Source of the DNA: CAZMCT01 sp964564785 | GTDB taxonomy: Bacteria; Planctomycetota; Phycisphaerae; UBA1845; Fen-1342 | Direction of reading: 5' to 3' | Length of the DNA stretch: 64,000 bases | Assembly: GCA_964564785.1 (NCBI GenBank) | Contig: CAZMCT010000004.1 | Location: 1-64,000, forward strand | Shown: positions 52,620 to 64,000 of the stretch, piece by piece | Numbering within the stretch: position 1 is the stretch's first letter | Layout: every line of letters begins with the position of its first letter | The notes under the pieces: model-generated | What the model saw: only the letters and a program-made list of their open reading frames with translations | Databases searched by the model: none | Told to the model about the DNA's origin: nothing | Translations under genes and position numbers: made by a program

Positions 52620-54794
52620 ATGGTGACGGTCCACGTCGTGCTTCAGGCGCACATCGACCCGGCGTGGATGTGGGGCTGGCCGTCGGGTCTGGACGCGGTG
52701 CTGGCGACCTGCCGCAGTGCCTGTGACCGGCTGGATGCCCACCCGGATCTGCACTTCTGCCGCGGCGAAGCGTGGGCGTACGACCAGGTCGAACGTGTCG
52801 CGCCGGCACTATTCGAGCGCATCCGCCGACACGTTGATGCCGGGCGCTGGCACATCGTCGGCGGCTGGTGGATCCAACCGGACTGCAACGGGCCGAGCGG
52901 ATTCGCCCTGCGGCGGCAGATCGAGCTCGGCCGTGAATACTTTCTGGAGCGGTTCGGGCGGTTCCCACGCACTGCGTACAACGTGGACAGCTTCGGCCAC
53001 GCGGCTGCGCTGCCCGAGCTGCTGCACGCGGCCGGCCAGGACCGCTACGTGATGATGCGGCCGCAGGAGCACGAGCTGCGGCTGCCGGCGCGGGTGTTCC
53101 GCTGGCGGGGGCGCACGGGCGGACCGGAGGTGGTGACGTTCCGGATCGCGGGGAACTACGCGGTGCGCGACCTGTCGACGGAGCACGTGCGGGCGGCGCT
53201 GGCCGAGCTGCCGGCGGGAATCGAGCACACGCTGTGCTTCGTGGGGCTGGGTGACCACGGCGGCGGGCCGACGGAGCGACAGATCGCGTGGCTGGGGGAG
53301 CACCGCGATGCGATCGCCGGCTGCCGGCTGGAGTTCTCGTCGCCCGAACGGTTCTTCGATGCGATCTGGCCCCAGCGGGCGTCGCTGCCGCTCGTGACCG
53401 GCGAACTTCAGGGGCACGCGATCGGCTGTTACAGTGTGCACCGGCCGGTGAAGACGGCCGTGCGGCGCGCGGAGCACGCGCTGCGGCAGGCGGAGGCGGT
53501 GCTGGAATTGCCGGAGTTGCTGGCGGACTGGCCGGCGGCGGGGGCGGACGGCGGACTGCGGGCGGCCTGGCGGCAGGTGTGTTTCGGGCATTTCCACGAC
53601 ATTTACGGGGGGACGTGCGTGCCGTCGGCGTACGACGCGGTGCTGGCGCGGCTGGGCGGGGCGCGAGCGACGGCGGACGAGATCATGCAGCACGCGCTGC
53701 GACGGCGGCTGGAGGCCTTGCCGGACGAGCCGCGGCAGCGGATCGCGGCGTGGAACGTCTCCGACGCGCCGTTTGATGACTGGCTCGAGCACGAAGTGTT
53801 CTGCGAGCACGTGCCGTTCGACGCGGGCTGGGGGCTGCTGGACGAACAGGGATGCGCCGTCCCGTACCAGGTGCTGCGACCGGAGGGATTGATCGACTGG
53901 GCCGGGACGTGGAATGCGCGGCTCTTGTTCCCGCTGCGGGCGGCGCCGGGCGAGCTGCGTGTGCTGCGGATCGATCCGCAGTGTAGCGTGCAACCGGCCG
54001 CGATGGGCGCAGCACCGGCCGTGAATCTGCACGGCGAGGGCGAGCTGATCTTCCCCGGCGAGATGCGCCTCGCGCTACCGCGGCTCGAGCGGGTTGCCGA
54101 CGCGTCGGACACCTGGTCACACGGACTGGACCGGTACGACGCGGCGGCCGCGGCGGCGGTCTGGCAGCCGGGGCGGGTGCTCGCGGACGGACCGCTGATG
54201 AAGTCGGTGGCCTGCGCGGGGGGCGTCGGCCACAGTGCGTTGCGGGCCGAGTGGCGCGTGTACGCGGGCGGCGAATTCGTGGAGTTGCGGCTGCGGGTGT
54301 ACTGGGTTGAGCGGCATGCGCTGCTGCGGGCGAGCGTGGAGCTGCCGGCGCCGGCCGTGCGGCGGTGGGATGGGATCATGCTGGGCGAGCTGGAACGGCC
54401 GCTGGACGGGCGCGAGTACTCGGTGCACGACCGCATCCTGCTGGAGCTGCGCGAGGGCCGCCGCGTGGGCGTCGTGCTGCCGGATGCGTACGCGGCCAGC
54501 GCGACACCGGGCACCCTGCGGCTGACGCTGCTGCGCAGCCCGCTGATGGCGCATCACGATCCGTATCCGGCGGACGAGGACCGCGGTGTGTTCACCGACC
54601 AGGGTGAGCACACGTTCCGATTCCGTTTCTTCTGCGGCGGCGCGGAACTGACGCACGAGGTGCTGGCCCGGCACGCGCTGGCGCTGCACCGGCCGCCGGT
54701 CATGGCCGACCTGACGCGCGGCATGCCCTCCTCGTCCTGCAACCGGAGGGTCTCGGAGAGCGCGGAGGGCCGCAGAGAGGACCGCATGAGATGA
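52620..54794 (+). CDS. GH38 alpha-mannosidase
   Basis: 724 aa. The catalytic domain (1-~290) has HIDPAWMWGW (zinc ligands H11 and D13) and the nucleophile D123 in YNVDSFGHAAALPELL; a middle helical domain (FGHFHDIYGGTCVPSAYD, a further zinc histidine) and C-terminal beta domains follow. It releases alpha-linked mannose. No signal peptide is evident, so it is probably cytoplasmic. The last ~18 residues (SESAEGRREDRMR) are encoded by an intergenic-type repeat. It overlaps the ROK kinase gene by ATGA, a likely mannoside-degrading pair. Confidence 0.92.
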   Translation: MVTVHVVLQAHIDPAWMWGWPSGLDAVLATCRSACDRLDAHPDLHFCRGEAWAYDQVERVAPALFERIRRHVDAGRWHIVGGWWIQPDCNGPSGFALRRQIELGREYFLERFGRFPRTAYNVDSFGHAAALPELLHAAGQDRYVMMRPQEHELRLPARVFRWRGRTGGPEVVTFRIAGNYAVRDLSTEHVRAALAELPAGIEHTLCFVGLGDHGGGPTERQIAWLGEHRDAIAGCRLEFSSPERFFDAIWPQRASLPLVTGELQGHAIGCYSVHRPVKTAVRRAEHALRQAEAVLELPELLADWPAAGADGGLRAAWRQVCFGHFHDIYGGTCVPSAYDAVLARLGGARATADEIMQHALRRRLEALPDEPRQRIAAWNVSDAPFDDWLEHEVFCEHVPFDAGWGLLDEQGCAVPYQVLRPEGLIDWAGTWNARLLFPLRAAPGELRVLRIDPQCSVQPAAMGAAPAVNLHGEGELIFPGEMRLALPRLERVADASDTWSHGLDRYDAAAAAAVWQPGRVLADGPLMKSVACAGGVGHSALRAEWRVYAGGEFVELRLRVYWVERHALLRASVELPAPAVRRWDGIMLGELERPLDGREYSVHDRILLELREGRRVGVVLPDAYAASATPGTLRLTLLRSPLMAHHDPYPADEDRGVFTDQGEHTFRFRFFCGGAELTHEVLARHALALHRPPVMADLTRGMPSSSCNRRVSESAEGRREDRMR
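54741..54782. repeat. GGAGAGCGCGGAGGGCCGCA-type repeat at the GH38 3' end
   Basis: TCTCGGAGAGCGCGGAGGGC then CGCAGAGAGG. Copies lie at 55750-55796 and, inverted, 55869-55898. Here it is translated as the GH38 C-terminus. Confidence 0.75.
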
Positions 54795-55750
54795 TGAACA
54801 GCGCGTGCGAACCGGCGATCGTCGGGCTCGACATCGGCGGGACGAAAACGGCCGTCGTGCTCGGGGACCGCGGGGGGCGCATCCGCGGCCGCAGCGAGTT
54901 CGCGACTCGGCCGGAGCGCGGGCTGGACGCGACGCTGGCGGAGCTGCTGCGGCACGTGGAGCAAATGCAGCGGGCCGCCGAGGATGGGGGGCGGGGCGCG
55001 TGCGTGGTCTCCGTGTCGATCGGCGGGCCGCTCGAGATCGAGGCGGGGATTGTGCGCGATCCGCCGAACCTGCCGGGCTGGGTCGCTGTGCCGCTCAAGG
55101 ACATCCTCGCCCAGCGGACCGGGCGGCCGGTGTATATTGAGCACGACGGGAACGCGGGGGCCCTCGCGGAGTGGTACTTCGGAGCGGCCCGCGGGGCGCG
55201 GAACGTCATCTTCCTCACGATGGGCACGGGCTTCGGCGGCGGGCTGATTCTGAACGGCGAACTGTATCGCGGTACGACGGACCTGGCCGGCGAAGTCGGA
55301 CACGTGCGGATCGCGGCTGACGGTCCGGTCGCGTTCGGCAAGGCCGGGTCGTGGGAGGGGCTGTGCGGCGGGGCCGGGATCGCGCGGCTCGCAGCGCAGC
55401 GCTGTCCGCAGAAGTGGGGCCCGGCCACGACGGCCCGCGCGGTGGCCGCCGCCGCCCACGCCGGCGACGCCGACGCGCTGGCGGTGCTGGACGAGGTCGG
55501 CCGGCACCTGGGGCGCGGGCTGGCGATTCTGCTGGACGTGCTGAACCCGGAGGTGATCGTGATCGGGTCACTGGCGGTGCGGCTGGGTGACCTCGTGCTG
55601 AAGCCAGCGCGCGAGGAAATGCAGCGCGAGGCGTTGCCCGGGGCGTTCGCGGCCTGCCGCGTCGTGCCGGCCGCGCTGGGCGAGCGGCTCGGCGACGTCG
55701 CAGCGCTGTGTGCGGCGATCCGGGCGCGGGGCGGCCCGGAAATCGGCTGA
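54791..55750 (+). CDS. ROK-family sugar kinase
   Basis: 319 aa. N-terminal phosphate motif GLDIGGTKTAVVLGD, a middle block EHDGNAGALAEWYFGAARGARNVIFLTMGTGFGGGLILNG and ATPase motif. The usual zinc motif CxCGxxGCxE is replaced by FGKAGSWEGLCGGAGI, so it lacks most zinc cysteines, seen in some ROK members. It may phosphorylate mannose or glucose released by the upstream GH38 enzyme; specificity is inferred from context only. Confidence 0.9.
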   Translation: MMNSACEPAIVGLDIGGTKTAVVLGDRGGRIRGRSEFATRPERGLDATLAELLRHVEQMQRAAEDGGRGACVVSVSIGGPLEIEAGIVRDPPNLPGWVAVPLKDILAQRTGRPVYIEHDGNAGALAEWYFGAARGARNVIFLTMGTGFGGGLILNGELYRGTTDLAGEVGHVRIAADGPVAFGKAGSWEGLCGGAGIARLAAQRCPQKWGPATTARAVAAAAHAGDADALAVLDEVGRHLGRGLAILLDVLNPEVIVIGSLAVRLGDLVLKPAREEMQREALPGAFAACRVVPAALGERLGDVAALCAAIRARGGPEIG

Positions 55751-55930
55751 AACCGCGGAGCCGCCGAGAGCGCCGCGGGCCGCAACGCAGAGGAGGAAAC
55801 GGGGAACAGTGAGCGGGATTGCGCACCCCGCCCGCTCCTCGATTCCCCGATCCCTCGATCCCTGTCTTCCGCTGCGGCCCTCCGCGCTCTCCGCGGTAAT
55901 CGACTTCGCAGGTCCCGGTCCGCCGGGCCT
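55750..55930. repeat. Repeat-rich intergenic segment
   Basis: Contains GAGCCGCCGAGAGCGCCGCG (55750-55796), AACGGGGAACAG, TCGATTCCCCGATCCCTCGA (about 55838-55861) and the inverted GCGGCCCTCCGCGCTCTCCG (55869-55898). All are dispersed units seen elsewhere in the window. Between convergent genes. Confidence 0.75.
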
Positions 55931-59408
<3,478 letters not shown>

Positions 59409-59457
59409 CGGTGAATCCTCCAATGTCCCTGGCTTGCGCTTCGGGCTCGGACCGGCC

Positions 59458-59483
59458 GGGTGGTACGGGCGTCCCGCCCGTCC
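59458..59483. repeat. Palindromic repeat GGTGGTACGGGCGTCCCGCC, intergenic copy
   Basis: Nearly identical to the copy inside the Rhs frame at 382-408. Confidence 0.7.
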
Positions 59484-59532
59484 AGTGCGGCGCCACCCGC
59501 GGTGTCCCGCGCTCGCGCTTCGGGCTCGGCCT

Positions 59533-59588
59533 ACTCCCTCGATCCCTCGATCCCTGTTCCCTGTTCCCTGTTCCCTGTTCCCTGCTCT
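59533..59588. repeat. CCCTCGATCCCTCGATCCCTGTTCC-type tandem tract
   Basis: Tandem TCGATCCC units followed by four TGTTCCC units. It is the inverted form of the 26001 and 38877 tracts and combines both unit types. Confidence 0.85.
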
Positions 59589-59594
59589 CCCGAG

Positions 59595-60821
59595 CTACTT
59601 CTCCTGGCCCCAGAGCTGCACGAGCTCGACGAGCACTTTGACCGCGGTCTCCATCTCCTCGAGGCAGGCGTACTCGAGCGGCGAGTGGAAATTGTGCATG
59701 CCGGTCGAGAGGTTGGGGGTGGGCAGGCCCATCTCGCTCAGGCGCGAGCCGTCCGTGCCGCCGCGGATCGAAGCGTACTTCGGCTCGAGCCCTGCCTTGC
59801 GGAAGGCCTGCTCGGCCAACGCGACTGCCCGCGGCTCCTTGGCCAGGTGCTCGATCATGTTGCGGTACTGCTTCTTGGTCTCGACCGCGATCTTGGCCTT
59901 GGGGTATTTGGCGTTCAGCTCGGCCGCGATGGCGCGCAGGATCTCGGCCTGTTTCTCCAGGTCGGCGGTGACGAAGCTCCGCAGCAGCGTCTTGATCTTC
60001 ACCTCGGGTACGCCGCCCTCGATGATGTAGGGGTGCAGGAACTGCTCGCGGCCCTTCGTCTTCTCCGGGGCCATCTCCTTCGGCATCCGCTCGAGGAACT
60101 CGCCCGCCAGGCGAATCGCGTTGACCATCCGGCCGCAGGCCAGGCCCGGGTGAATGTTCACGCCCGTGATGATGATGGTGGCCAGGTCGGCTGAGAACGT
60201 CTCGTTCTCCAGTTCGCCGGCCCCCTCGCCGTCGAGCGTGTAGGCGCAGTGGGCGTTGATCTTGGCCAGGTCCACCTTGTCCACTCCGCGCCCGACTTCC
60301 TCGTCGCACGTGAACACCACGCGGATCGGACCGTGTTTGAGCTGCGGCTGGCGCTGGAGCTCGGCCGCGAGCGTCATGATCACGGCGATGCCGGCCTTGT
60401 CGTCGGCCCCCAGCAGCGTGGTGCCGTCGGTGGTGATGAGCGTCTTGCCCTTCAGCTCGGCCAGGCCCTTGCTCTCGGCCGTGCGGATCACCTTGCTCGG
60501 GTCGCCGGGCAGAGTGATGTCGCGGCCGTCATAGTTGCGGACGATCTGCGGCTTTACGTCCTTGCCGCTGGCCTCGGGCGAGGTGTCCATGTGCGCCAGG
60601 AAGGCCACCGTGGGGGCGGCCGGGACATTGCCCGCGATCGTGCCGGTGACGATCCCGAACTCGCTGATGCTGACGTCCTGGACGCCGAGCTCCTTCAGCT
60701 CGCCGGCCAGCAGCTTGCCCAGCTCGAGCTGGCCAGGGGAGCTGGGGTACTTGTCGGTGTCCTCGACGGCGGTGGTTTCGACTTTGACGTAGCGCAGGAA
60801 GCGATCGAGCAGCGTGTCCAC
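59595..60821 (-). CDS. pepT: Peptidase T (tripeptidase)
   Basis: A 408-aa M20 aminotripeptidase. Metal ligands in FLAHMDTSPEASG and GADDKAGIAVIM, general base and ligand in FTCDEEVGRGVDKVD, NIHPGLACGRMVNAIRLA in the dimerisation domain, and RGGTDGSRLSEMGLPTPNLSTGMHNFHSPLEY at the C-terminus. Length is typical. GTG 60821 after GGAGG. Located between tricorn and two peptide-type transporters. Confidence 0.95.
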   Translation of the reverse strand: MDTLLDRFLRYVKVETTAVEDTDKYPSSPGQLELGKLLAGELKELGVQDVSISEFGIVTGTIAGNVPAAPTVAFLAHMDTSPEASGKDVKPQIVRNYDGRDITLPGDPSKVIRTAESKGLAELKGKTLITTDGTTLLGADDKAGIAVIMTLAAELQRQPQLKHGPIRVVFTCDEEVGRGVDKVDLAKINAHCAYTLDGEGAGELENETFSADLATIIITGVNIHPGLACGRMVNAIRLAGEFLERMPKEMAPEKTKGREQFLHPYIIEGGVPEVKIKTLLRSFVTADLEKQAEILRAIAAELNAKYPKAKIAVETKKQYRNMIEHLAKEPRAVALAEQAFRKAGLEPKYASIRGGTDGSRLSEMGLPTPNLSTGMHNFHSPLEYACLEEMETAVKVLVELVQLWGQEK

Positions 60822-61136
60822 GGTGGGCCTCCAAAGCCGGCCGGTCGGCCGGGACCCGGTAGGGTACCCGCGCGGCCGGGGCGACGCAAAAGGCCGACAA
60901 CGAGCGACGCCAGGGGCCCAAGGAATCAAGGGAGGTGGGCGGCACGCGTCCCGTCGCGGCCAAGCGAGCGAGGGATCAAGGGTCGAGGGGTCAAGTGCGG
61001 CGCACATCTGCCTCGCTCCCTTGCTCCCTCGCGACCTTGATCCCTGTGTTCGCGGCTTGTCCACGGGCGGGGCACCGGGTACCTTCCGGCCACGCGCCGC
61101 GGCCGGTGAGCCGCGCACGTGAAAGGAACCCACCCC
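60822..61136. other. Intergenic region with inverted low-complexity repeats
   Basis: 315 bp between divergent genes. GAGCGAGGGATCAAGGGTCG (about 60965-60990) and the inverted CTCCCTTGCTCCCTCGCGAC ... TTGATCCC (about 61015-61045) are the GGGATCAAGG members of the dispersed tract family. Promoters could not be assigned. Confidence 0.55.
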
Positions 61137-62534
61137 ATGAGCGCTCCGACCACCGACCCCGCCACGCCCCCGAAGAGCCCGCTGCGCGAGATTGTGCAGC
61201 CGTTCATCGACCTGGTGCACGCGCCACGGGCGCTGTGGGGGATCAACGCGGCCTACCTCATTGAGGGGTTCTGCTATTTCGGGATCGTGCAGTACCTGGC
61301 GATGTATTTTGTGAACTACGCCGGGCTGGACGACATCTGGTCGCAGCGCTCGAAGATGATCCTGACGGCCGGCATCACGATCGCGATGTTCCTGTTGGGC
61401 GGGCTGGCGGACAAGTGGGGGGTGCGGTTCGCGCTGCTGAGCGCGTTCATCCTCATGATCCTCGGCCGCGGACTGCTGGCCTTTGCCCCGAATGCCGGCG
61501 GCACGGGGATGACCTCTCCGACGTACCGGGTGGCGGTCGGCGGGCTGCTGCTGGTGGTCCTGGGCTACGGCATGTACCAGCCGGCCGCGTACGCGGGCGT
61601 GCGGCAGTTCACGACGCCGGCCACGGCGGGGATGGGCTTTGCGATGCTCTACGCGCTCATGAACCTCGGCGGCTGGCTGCCGACGTTCATGGCCCCGGTG
61701 CGCAACAACTACGGCATCCAAACCGCCTACTGGTTTTACGTGGGTTTGACGATCATGTCGCTGGTGGTCACATGGCTGATCCTCACGCGCCGCACGGTCG
61801 AGCGGGCCCGCGCGGCCGCGCGCGCCGCACAGCCCGACACGGCCAAGGCGGCCGCTCCGCCGCCCAATGCGGACGAAGGACCGCGCAAGGAGTTCTTGGA
61901 GCGAGTCAGCGAATGGTTCACCAATCATCCGATGGCGGACCCCAAGTTCGCCTTCTTCATCTTCTGCCTGATCCCGGTACAGACGCTGTTCGCGTACAAC
62001 TTCGGGACGATCCAGGCATATGTCGACCGGGCGTATCGCGGGACGTGGATCGGCACCAACTTCGAGGTCGTCACCAACTCCAACGCTCTACTGATCTTCA
62101 TCCTGGTACCGATCGTCACAGCGCTGACGCAGAAGTACAAGGTCTACAACATGATGATCATCGGCACGCTGGTGATGGCCGCCCCCACGTTCCTGCTCGC
62201 GGTGGGTACGAATTCGGCCACGCTGTGGGGTTACATCGTCTTCATGACGATCGGCGAGGCCATGTGGCAGCCGCGGTTCCTGCAGTACGCCGCTCAAATC
62301 GCCCCCGAAGGCCGCACCGGCGCTTACATGGGCGTGGCCCAGTTCCCCTGGTTCCTGACCAAGATCATTGTCCCGCTTTACGAAGGCTGGTTCCTCCAGA
62401 CCTACTGCCCGCGCGAGGGCGAGATGCGCGCCCAGACCATGTGGCTGATCTTCGCGTGCATCGCGATGCTCAGCCCTATCTTGCTGATCCTCGCCAAGAG
62501 CTGGGTCGGCCGGGACATGAAGACGCACGCCTGA
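61137..62534 (+). CDS. POT/MFS-type peptide transporter-like protein
   Basis: 465 aa, about twelve helices. LWGINAAYLIEGFCYFGIVQYLAMYFVNYAGL matches the first helix of POT/PTR2-like transporters (ExxExCFYY-like area is degenerate: EGFCYF). GLADKWGVRFALL is motif A. PQRFLQYAAQIAPEGRTGAYMGVAQFPWFLTK lies late. An insert of about 60 polar residues separates the halves. ATG 61137 after AAAGGAA. It is followed 31 nt later by a paralog. Confidence 0.8.
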   Translation: MSAPTTDPATPPKSPLREIVQPFIDLVHAPRALWGINAAYLIEGFCYFGIVQYLAMYFVNYAGLDDIWSQRSKMILTAGITIAMFLLGGLADKWGVRFALLSAFILMILGRGLLAFAPNAGGTGMTSPTYRVAVGGLLLVVLGYGMYQPAAYAGVRQFTTPATAGMGFAMLYALMNLGGWLPTFMAPVRNNYGIQTAYWFYVGLTIMSLVVTWLILTRRTVERARAAARAAQPDTAKAAAPPPNADEGPRKEFLERVSEWFTNHPMADPKFAFFIFCLIPVQTLFAYNFGTIQAYVDRAYRGTWIGTNFEVVTNSNALLIFILVPIVTALTQKYKVYNMMIIGTLVMAAPTFLLAVGTNSATLWGYIVFMTIGEAMWQPRFLQYAAQIAPEGRTGAYMGVAQFPWFLTKIIVPLYEGWFLQTYCPREGEMRAQTMWLIFACIAMLSPILLILAKSWVGRDMKTHA

Positions 62535-62565
62535 GGCCGCCGCCCGTCACGACGGAGCACAGCGC

Positions 62566-64000
62566 ATGAGCGCCACCCCCGACGGCAGCCCCCCTCCGCC
62601 CCCGACCGCGCGCGGCCTGGCCGCCCGCGTCCGCGACTTCGCGGCCGCCTTCGGCGACCTCTTGCGCCTGCCGCGGGCGTTCTGGGTCGTCAACCTGTTC
62701 TTCATGATCGAGTCCATGGGCTACTTCGGCGTGCTCACGCTCATGGACGTCTACCTGCCGCAGGATGTGGGGACCGGCGACTTCGTGGCCGGGCTCATCA
62801 TCGCGTTCTTCACCGGCCTCGTGACGCTCTTCATGCTGGGCATCGGCGGGCTGGCCGAGCGCCTGGGCGTGCGCAACGGCCTGCTGCTCGCGGTCGTCCT
62901 CTGCATCATGGGCCGCATCGGTTACAGCGCGGCGCCGCTGCTCGGGCGCGGCACCGCGGCCGCGATGACCGTGGTCCTCGCCGCCCTGCTGATCACCGCA
63001 CTCGGCGAGGCAATGACGCAACCGCTGTCGTACGCCGGCGTGAAGCTGTACACGGATGAAAAGACCAGCTCGATGGGCTATGGGCTGATCTACGCCCTCA
63101 TGAACGCCGGCATCTTCCTGATCGGCCTCGTCTCGCCCCTGGTGCGCGTGCCGGTGGACGATGCACTGGCCGCGCGGGCCGCCGGCCGGCCCGCACCGGA
63201 CACGATCTGGCGTTTCTTCGCCGACCGCGGGCTGAGCGGGGTCGCGGCCGTGAACTGGGTCTGCACCGCGATCACCGCATTCGCCCTGCTGTTCCTGCTG
63301 GTGCTGCTGACGCCGCGGGCGGCCGCCAGGCAGGTCCGGGCGGCGGCGGTCGGCGCGCCCGAATCGGACTCGCCCGCGCGCGACGGCGGCGAGAGCGCCC
63401 CCTGGACCGTCCGGCTGGTGCGCTATTTCACCGACGGGCCGTTCAGCAACGCCCGCTTCGTGTTCTTCATTTTCATGCTGCTGCCGGTGCAGACGCTGTT
63501 CGCGCACCAGTGGCTCACGATGCCGGCCTACGTCCTGCGGGCGTATCCCGAAGGCGTGGCCGACCGCATGGAGTGGATCGTCAACTGGATCAACCCCGGG
63601 ATCATCTTCTGCGGCGTGCCGGTGCTGACCGCGCTCACCCGCCGCATGAACGTGTACACGCTGATGATTCTCGGCTCCGCCGTCTCGGCCGTGCCGACGT
63701 TCCTGCTGACGCTGGGGCCGCGGACACCGCTGCTGATCGTCTACCTGGTGCTGTTCTCCATCGGCGAGGCGCTGTGGTCGCCGCGCTTCCTGCAATACGC
63801 GGCCGAGCTGGCCCCGGCGGGGAAGGTGGCGCAGTACATGGGGCTGGCCAACGTGCCGTGGTTGATGGCCAAGTTCACGACCGGGTTGTATTCGGGCTAC
63901 TTCCTGGGCCGCTACTGCCCCGAGCAGGGGCCGCAGGATACGTCCACGATGTGGCTGGTCTACGGCGTCATCGCGCTCACCAGCCCGATCGGCCTGTTGC
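62566..64000 (+). CDS. POT/MFS-type transporter paralog (cut by right edge)
   Basis: 478 codons are visible, with no stop before the window end. ATG 62566 follows GACGGAGCAC. FWVVNLFFMIESMGYFGVLTLMDVYLPQDVG, GGLAERLGVRNGLLLAV and WSPRFLQYAAELAPAGKVAQYMGLANVPWLMAK align with the same points of the upstream transporter, so the two are tandem paralogs from an old duplication. Substrate unknown; peptides are suggested by the PepT and tricorn neighbours. Confidence 0.8.
   Translation, partial: MSATPDGSPPPPPTARGLAARVRDFAAAFGDLLRLPRAFWVVNLFFMIESMGYFGVLTLMDVYLPQDVGTGDFVAGLIIAFFTGLVTLFMLGIGGLAERLGVRNGLLLAVVLCIMGRIGYSAAPLLGRGTAAAMTVVLAALLITALGEAMTQPLSYAGVKLYTDEKTSSMGYGLIYALMNAGIFLIGLVSPLVRVPVDDALAARAAGRPAPDTIWRFFADRGLSGVAAVNWVCTAITAFALLFLLVLLTPRAAARQVRAAAVGAPESDSPARDGGESAPWTVRLVRYFTDGPFSNARFVFFIFMLLPVQTLFAHQWLTMPAYVLRAYPEGVADRMEWIVNWINPGIIFCGVPVLTALTRRMNVYTLMILGSAVSAVPTFLLTLGPRTPLLIVYLVLFSIGEALWSPRFLQYAAELAPAGKVAQYMGLANVPWLMAKFTTGLYSGYFLGRYCPEQGPQDTSTMWLVYGVIALTSPIGLL

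Noticed and set aside
62476..63795. 439-codon minus-strand open frame at the right end
   Set aside because: Antisense to the second transporter, which is open to the window edge; composition (Q/H/R/E-rich) is that of a shadow frame.

Overview
The window is high-GC DNA from a member of the Planctomycetota (class not resolved), probably an assembled scaffold because it holds a run of 44 Ns (55976-56019). The assignment rests on a DUF1549/DUF1553 - DUF1501 - PPC-domain operon (29625-34914), a HYExAFE-type protein, a tricorn protease and many glycosyltransferase-like membrane proteins. kdsB implies a Kdo-containing outer membrane. No rRNA, tRNA, CRISPR array or intact transposase gene was found.

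Layout. 1-7.3 kb: tail of an Rhs/YD-repeat protein running off the left edge, a secreted beta-propeller, lipA, an RNase Z-like hydrolase, nrdR with an orphan ATP-cone protein, and a Ycf46-like AAA+ ATPase. 7.9-14 kb: a secreted metzincin-like protease, a candidate structured RNA/leader (about 10.12-10.42 kb), a GT-C membrane protein, and a broken secreted gene between inverted repeats. 14-18.8 kb: nagB, a GlmU-like enzyme, an acyl carrier protein and an ADP-forming acyl-CoA synthetase. 19-24.3 kb: a broken TlpA-TIGR03435 fusion, then a group II decarboxylase - GT4 - EamA operon on the minus strand. 24.4-29.5 kb: coiled-coil protein, HYExAFE protein, kdsB, pyrG. 29.6-38.8 kb: the planctomycete operon ending in a Rid/chorismatase-like protein, a patatin lipoprotein, dut and an O-methyltransferase. 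39-49.5 kb: MFS transporter, membrane glycosyltransferases, nadB-yhcH operon, rarA and 5-FTHF cyclo-ligase, M42 peptidase. 49.5-52.4 kb: FmdB, a tRNA-binding domain protein, a gluzincin-like lipoprotein and purM. 52.6-64 kb: a GH38 alpha-mannosidase - ROK kinase operon, tricorn protease, peptidase T, and two tandem POT/MFS-type transporters, the second cut by the right edge. Tricorn, PepT and the transporters together suggest peptide turnover and uptake.

Three things stand out. (1) The 10.09-10.42 kb intergenic segment has a promoter, a Shine-Dalgarno perfectly complementary to the canonical 16S 3' end, a six-codon ORF, mutually exclusive hairpins and an intrinsic terminator: a good candidate for an undescribed regulatory RNA or attenuator. 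(2) Five genes have a TANNNT box 6-7 nt before the start codon, and a sixth has TATAAA, the arrangement known for leaderless mRNAs. (3) Several families of short dispersed repeats occupy intergenic space, run into the 3' ends of coding regions and appear to have been captured in the Rhs reading frame. Two genes each carry one apparent frameshift at a 7-nt homopolymer and one in-frame stop.
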